From positions 62,001 through 126,000 of the forward strand of contig CAVUNW010000006.1 of NCBI GenBank assembly GCA_963742865.1: DNA of 64,000 nt, given 5' to 3'. Origin of the DNA: Bog-532 sp963742865 (GTDB lineage Bacteria; Actinomycetota; Actinomycetes; Streptosporangiales; Streptosporangiaceae). Shown in pieces: positions 60,177-64,000 of this stretch; within the stretch, counting starts at the first letter, position 1, and each line of letters begins with the position of its first letter. The position numbers were made by a program, and so were the translations under genes. Under the pieces are notes generated by a model. The model worked only from the letters and a program-made list of their open reading frames with translations, searched no databases and had not been told where the DNA came from.

Positions 60177-61271
60177 ATGAGCACGTACGAAACGGAACTG
60201 GGCGAACTCGGAGAGTTCGGGGAGACCGGCGAGTTCGGGGAATTTGGCGAGGCCGAATTCGGGGAAGCCGAGTTCGGGGAATACGGTGAAGCCGAGTTCG
60301 GCGAGGTCGGCGGCCCCGGGGAATTCGGTGAGACGAGCGAGTTCGGCGAGGCCGAGCAGTTCCTCGACGGCATTCTAGGGTCGCTGCTCGGCGGAGAGGT
60401 CGGTCCCCTCCCCGAGGCGCAAGAGGTCCAGCTCGCCTCCGAGCTGCTCGAGATCGGGAGCGAGCAGGAACTGGAACAGTTCCTGGGCAACCTCTTCAAG
60501 AGCGTCGCGAGAGGCGTCGGCGGCTTCATCAAGTCCCCCGTCGGCCGGGCGCTCGGCGGGATCTTGAAGAACGTCGCGAAAAAGGCGCTCCCTGTGGTCG
60601 GTGGCGCGCTCGGATCGATGGTGGCACCCGGCGTCGGCACAGCGATCGGAAGCAAGCTCGGCTCGATGGCGAGCGGGCTGTTCGAGGTCGAGCTGGAAAG
60701 CATGCCGCAGGAGCAAGCCGAGTACGAGGTGGCCAGGCGCCTGGTCAACCTGGCGGTGAGCTCTGCGGCGCACGCGGCCAAGGCACGGCCCCCGGCCGGG
60801 GTCAGCCCGCAGACGGTGGCGCGGGCCGCCGTGGCCACGGCGGCGCGCACCTACGCGCCCGGCGTGTACCGGATGATGCTGCAAGCGTTGCGCACCCCGG
60901 CGGCCGGCACCATGGCGCGACGCCCCAACGGCTCGGCCCACGCGCGTCCGGTGGTCCAGGGTTACCGCCGGATCAGCGCCGGTGCTGGCAGCCGGGCTCC
61001 TGGCGCTTACCCCGGCCGCCGCGGACCGCAGCAGGGAGCCCCGGGAGCCCCGGGAGCCTTCAGCTACCAGGGCTCGCGACCTGACTGGACGGGCACGCAG
61101 CGCCCGTCACAGCTGGGGCAATGGTGGGGCGGCTACGAGCCCGCGTTCGCGCAGCCGACCGACCCTCAGCAGGCCAGCGGTCTCGGGCAAGCCGGCGGCC
61201 CTGGGTATGGCCCGGCCATGTCCGGGCGGTGGATCCGTCGCGGACGGAAGATCATCCTCCTGGGAGCCTGA
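60177..61271 (+). CDS. Paralogous ELEQFL-family protein B with FGE-repeat N-terminus
   Basis: A 364-residue paralogue of the preceding protein. Residues 5-60 are an acidic repeat of Glu-Phe-Gly units (GEFGETGEFGEFGEAEFGEA and on). The shared core is QLASELLEIGSEQELEQFLGN then LFKSVARGVGGFIKSPVGRA and LGGILKNVAKKALPVVGGAL, then SMPQEQAEYEVARRLVNLAV and ATAARTYAPGVYRMML. A Pro/Gly/Gln-rich linker follows, ending in GRWIRRGRKIILLGA, matching the tail of paralogue A. The alternating acidic-aromatic N-terminus and conserved basic C-terminus suggest an assembly or cargo-sorting role, which is inference. AGGAG precedes the ATG; 44 bp after gene A. Confidence 0.8.
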   Translation: MSTYETELGELGEFGETGEFGEFGEAEFGEAEFGEYGEAEFGEVGGPGEFGETSEFGEAEQFLDGILGSLLGGEVGPLPEAQEVQLASELLEIGSEQELEQFLGNLFKSVARGVGGFIKSPVGRALGGILKNVAKKALPVVGGALGSMVAPGVGTAIGSKLGSMASGLFEVELESMPQEQAEYEVARRLVNLAVSSAAHAAKARPPAGVSPQTVARAAVATAARTYAPGVYRMMLQALRTPAAGTMARRPNGSAHARPVVQGYRRISAGAGSRAPGAYPGRRGPQQGAPGAPGAFSYQGSRPDWTGTQRPSQLGQWWGGYEPAFAQPTDPQQASGLGQAGGPGYGPAMSGRWIRRGRKIILLGA

Positions 61272-61274
61272 GCC

Positions 61275-62798
61275 ATGCACGCCCGCCAGCTGGCGACGTG
61301 GATGCTCGAGCAGGAGGCTCGTGCCCTTCTCACCCGCCTGAACCGCGTGAAGCCGTTCGCGTTGCAGGAGACCATGCTGCCGGCTGCGGCGCTCTTGCCG
61401 GCCGCGCAGACGGGAATCGAGCAGTACCTGCTGCGCGGGCGGCACGAACTGCGGGAGCGAATTCATCGCTACATCCGGTGGCTGCGCGGACCGGGAGCAA
61501 CATCCTCGCCGGCCGAGATCCAGCGACGGTTCACGCTGCTCCGTCTGCAGTTCAATCTCGCCTTGTCCCAGCTGGACCTGTTCTCTGATGCCATCACTCA
61601 GCGCAGCGAGAACGAGACGGGTGTCTGGCTCTCGGGCCTCGACATCGCGGCCCAGGACGCTCTGGCCCTGCCGGGTGGCTATTACGACCCGCTGCCAATC
61701 GTGTGCTATTTGCATCGAGGCATGGGCGGCGCCATCCGGCGGGCCAGAACCCGGCTGCCCGGAGGCGGCGCTAATCCGGTCGCGATCATCCGCATCCCGC
61801 GGGAGCGCATGATCGGGTACGGCATCGCTTCGTCGCTGGTCCACGAGGTCGGTCACCAGGCAGCTGCGCTGCTCGGCCTGGTGGAGTCGCTCCGGCCGGT
61901 CCTGCAGCAGCGACGGCTGGCGCAGAACGGGCCCGCGAGGCAGGCGTGGCAGATGTGGGAAAGGTGGATTTCCGAGATAGTTGCCGACTACTGGTCCGTG
62001 GCACGCGTGGGGATCTCATCCACGCTCGGGCTGATCGGTGTGGTGAGCCTGCCGCGGGCGTTCGTGTTCCGGCTGACTGCTGACGACCCGCACCCGTTTG
62101 CCTGGATCCGCGTGAAGCTGAGCTGCGCTTTCGGGAATGCGCTCTATCCCAACCCGCAGTGGCAGCAGCTTGCGGCCGTGTGGGAGTCGTTTTACCCCAC
62201 GGCAGGCCTGCGGCCCGAGTTGCTCGCTGCGGTCGCGGCGCTGCAGCGCTCCATGCCGGAGTTCGTTCAGACGGTCATGGATCACCGGCCGACGTCCCTG
62301 CGCGGGCAGACGCTCGGCGGGGCGGTCCGGATGCCCGGCCGGACACCCGAACGGCTAGTGGCCCACTACCGGCAGTGGGCCACCGATCCCGGTGCCTTGC
62401 GGTCGGCGCCGCCGACCTTGGCGTTCGCCGTGCTCGGCCAGGCCAGGGCGGCCGGGCTCATCACGCCCGAGAGGGAAGACCGGCTGCTCGGGGAGCTGAT
62501 CACCTACTGGGCGCTGCAGAGCACCCTGGACGCGAACGCCAGGATGGCCCGGCTGCCGGCCGCGCCCATCATCCGGCCCCCACGCGTGCCGTGGCCGGGC
62601 GTCCCGGGCGTGCCGGCCGGCATCTGGCTGACCGGGCCCGCTCACGATCGGGCGGGCCAGGCGGGCCAGGCGGGCCAGGCAGGCCAGGCGGGCCGGGTCC
62701 CGGCCATGCGCCCAGCCGGACGCCGCGCGCTGCCGCTGGTCAGTCCCATCCGGCCACGGGCTCGAGGCCGGGGCACCAGGGCCCGGACATCCGCATAG
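61275..62798 (+). CDS. HExxH-type zinc-metallopeptidase-like protein
   Basis: A 507-residue protein with the zinc motif HEVGHQ (SSLVHEVGHQAAALLGL, about residues 192-208) and a downstream Glu candidate ligand in WISEIVADYWSVARVG, as in gluzincin-like peptidases. The N-terminal 150 residues are helical (LLRGRHELRERIHRYIRWLRG). The C-terminus carries a Gln-Ala-Gly tandem run (GQAGQAGQAGQAG, about 62657-62693) before a basic tail. No signal peptide. It starts two bases after the stop of gene B, so it is clearly in the same operon. It may process the paralogous repeat proteins; this is inference. Confidence 0.75.
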   Translation: MHARQLATWMLEQEARALLTRLNRVKPFALQETMLPAAALLPAAQTGIEQYLLRGRHELRERIHRYIRWLRGPGATSSPAEIQRRFTLLRLQFNLALSQLDLFSDAITQRSENETGVWLSGLDIAAQDALALPGGYYDPLPIVCYLHRGMGGAIRRARTRLPGGGANPVAIIRIPRERMIGYGIASSLVHEVGHQAAALLGLVESLRPVLQQRRLAQNGPARQAWQMWERWISEIVADYWSVARVGISSTLGLIGVVSLPRAFVFRLTADDPHPFAWIRVKLSCAFGNALYPNPQWQQLAAVWESFYPTAGLRPELLAAVAALQRSMPEFVQTVMDHRPTSLRGQTLGGAVRMPGRTPERLVAHYRQWATDPGALRSAPPTLAFAVLGQARAAGLITPEREDRLLGELITYWALQSTLDANARMARLPAAPIIRPPRVPWPGVPGVPAGIWLTGPAHDRAGQAGQAGQAGQAGRVPAMRPAGRRALPLVSPIRPRARGRGTRARTSA

Positions 62799-62817
62799 TC
62801 AGCTAGGAGTCTGAATC

Positions 62818-63369
62818 ATGCCAACAAACCCAGCCACGACCGGGGGTAGCGGCAGCCCGCCGCTGGCCACGCCGCACTCGGCCGGCAGCTCAAAGGGAAC
62901 CACCCTCCCCGCACCTCCCAATCAGAATGACCTCGTAGCAGCCAGGAAGGCGCTGGAAAAAGCCCAGCAAGCGGAAACCGCCAAACTGGCCAAGGTAACC
63001 GGATGCCAGCAAGCCCTCGAGGACGCGCAGCAGAACCTCGACCAGGCGCAGGCCGAGCTCAATTTGGCACAGGAGCCGTTGCCCGCGGCCCAGCAGGACG
63101 TGGACAAGCAGCTCACAACGATGGCAGACGCGTCACTGGATATTGACGGTCCCGCTGTCACCGTCTTCCAGGGCGGCGAGGCCACCTTCACGGCCAGGAG
63201 CAAATACCAGCTGGACCCGAAGCTCGTCACCATCTATTGGGAAACGAGTGGCTGCCCGATCGTCAAGGGGCAAGGTACCCCAACGGTCACCGTCGATACT
63301 TCCTCGGTCGGGGCCGGTGACTACGACATACGCGTATCTCTGGTCCTCTCCACACAATCCGCACCGTAA
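62818..63369 (+). CDS. Coiled-coil protein with Ig/PKD-like C-terminal domain
   Basis: A 183-residue protein. The N-terminus is Ser/Pro/Gly-rich; residues 38-102 form a heptad-rich coiled coil (LVAARKALEKAQQAETAKLA, then QQALEDAQQNLDQAQAELNL); residues 105-183 look like an Ig/PKD-type beta sandwich (DGPAVTVFQGGEATFTARSKYQLDPKLVTIYWETSG, TVDTSSVGAGDYDIRVSLVL). No signal peptide. AGGAG is nine bases before the ATG. Part of the sigma-54 operon. Not recognised as a named family; the layout suits a structural or surface-binding component. Confidence 0.7.
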   Translation: MPTNPATTGGSGSPPLATPHSAGSSKGTTLPAPPNQNDLVAARKALEKAQQAETAKLAKVTGCQQALEDAQQNLDQAQAELNLAQEPLPAAQQDVDKQLTTMADASLDIDGPAVTVFQGGEATFTARSKYQLDPKLVTIYWETSGCPIVKGQGTPTVTVDTSSVGAGDYDIRVSLVLSTQSAP

Positions 63370-63395
63370 TTCGTGATGTCAAAGGAGGCCATTCG

Positions 63396-64000
63396 ATGGC
63401 TCGTAATCTGAATCTCAAGGTGAACGCGAAGCCAGCGACACCAGTTTCCATGCAGCGGGCCTACGTCCCGCCCACTGACGACCAGATGCTCTGGGTGGTG
63501 ATCAGGAAGAGCGCGGATGCGCTCGGGTTCGAGCACTACGCGAAGTTCATCGAGCCGATCATGTGCGGGGACCACGGGCCGGAAACCAGCGCTGCAGCGA
63601 CGCTGTCGGCCGGCCGCTCGCTCCCGTTCCCGGACATCGAACCGTACCGGCTGCTCAAAGTGGCGACCGAAGTCTTCATGATGGCCTTTTGCGGCTGCGT
63701 CACCGATCCAGCTATCGCGGGCGCCACCATCAGCCCGCCGCTCGACCAAGAGGACTTCGCTGGCCTGAACCTGACCACCGAGTCACTGCGCTTGGGACGG
63801 GATGTCACCCCGGAGGTCCTGAAGCAGACCTGGGCGTCCTACCTCAGAAATGTCAACGGGACCTCGACCCTTCCGTATCTGCGTGAGATCATCCGGCTCA
63901 AGCTCGGGGACGTGCCGCTGCGCGACTCCGGAGGACTTGGCGCGAGGGAATGCTACGGGATCCTCAAGGCCAAGCTCACCCAGCCGTGCCTGCTCGAACT
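63396..64000 (+). CDS. Unknown protein, runs off the right edge
   Basis: An open frame from the ATG at 63396 (AAAGGAGG seven bases upstream, the strongest ribosome site in the operon) to the window end, 201 codons so far. It begins MARNLNLKVNAKPATPVSMQ, continues TDDQMLWVVIRKSADALGFE and includes PYRLLKVATEVFMMAFCGCV and ASYLRNVNGTSTLPYLREII. I recognise no domain. It is probably cytosolic, with no signal peptide or membrane segment yet. It continues the sigma-54 operon. Confidence 0.7.
   Translation, partial: MARNLNLKVNAKPATPVSMQRAYVPPTDDQMLWVVIRKSADALGFEHYAKFIEPIMCGDHGPETSAAATLSAGRSLPFPDIEPYRLLKVATEVFMMAFCGCVTDPAIAGATISPPLDQEDFAGLNLTTESLRLGRDVTPEVLKQTWASYLRNVNGTSTLPYLREIIRLKLGDVPLRDSGGLGARECYGILKAKLTQPCLLE

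Overview
This is a high-GC (about 70%) window from an actinobacterium, most likely a soil filamentous form. The evidence is the GC-biased third codon positions, the ATGA and GTGA start/stop overlaps, leaderless starts, a mycofactocin locus, MocR, PadR, TetR and ECF regulators, DUF1707 and deazaflavin-type proteins. The order cannot be fixed from sequence; Streptosporangiales-like is an inference. No rRNA, tRNA, CRISPR array or insertion sequence is visible.

Layout. 0.3-8.4 kb: secreted phosphoesterase, an SDR with two operators, an AceE-like dehydrogenase behind a Gly/Ser-repeat protein, a DUF1707 protein and a membrane-anchored SGNH esterase. 8.3-13.3 kb (minus strand): kaiC, kaiB, a possible small ORF, and a fusion of a trehalose-synthase-like glycosyltransferase to a GGDEF diguanylate cyclase. 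13.4-40.7 kb: accessory genes for small-molecule enzymes and regulators, many with single-base frame breaks. 40.7-48.2 kb: a rearranged mycofactocin locus (mftR divergent from mftA-mftC, then an SDR remnant, MoxR ATPase, VWA protein, monooxygenase, mftE and SDR) with no mftB, mftD or mftF. 48.2-52.6 kb: a three-gene 2-oxoacid dehydrogenase operon and an Lrp regulator. 53.8-57.7 kb: a partly decayed phthalate/protocatechuate 4,5-cleavage segment. 57.8-64.0 kb: a sigma-54 (RpoN) gene with a consensus -24/-12 promoter, followed by a second such promoter in front of an operon of two paralogous repeat proteins, a zinc-peptidase-like protein, a coiled-coil protein and an unknown protein running off the window.

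Two regions stand out. The Kai locus couples a two-component (KaiA-less) timing module to a protein that could link trehalose synthesis and cyclic-di-GMP. The sigma-54 locus is unexpected in Actinobacteria, where rpoN is generally absent, and appears to be a self-contained regulon.

Caution: at least 20 genes are interrupted or locally scrambled by one-base shifts, usually in G or C runs and sometimes as compensating groups. This looks more like residual sequencing or assembly error than mass pseudogenisation, so features called pseudogene may be intact in the organism. Several minus-strand frames also run open for hundreds of codons past the conserved end of the protein because of the GC bias.
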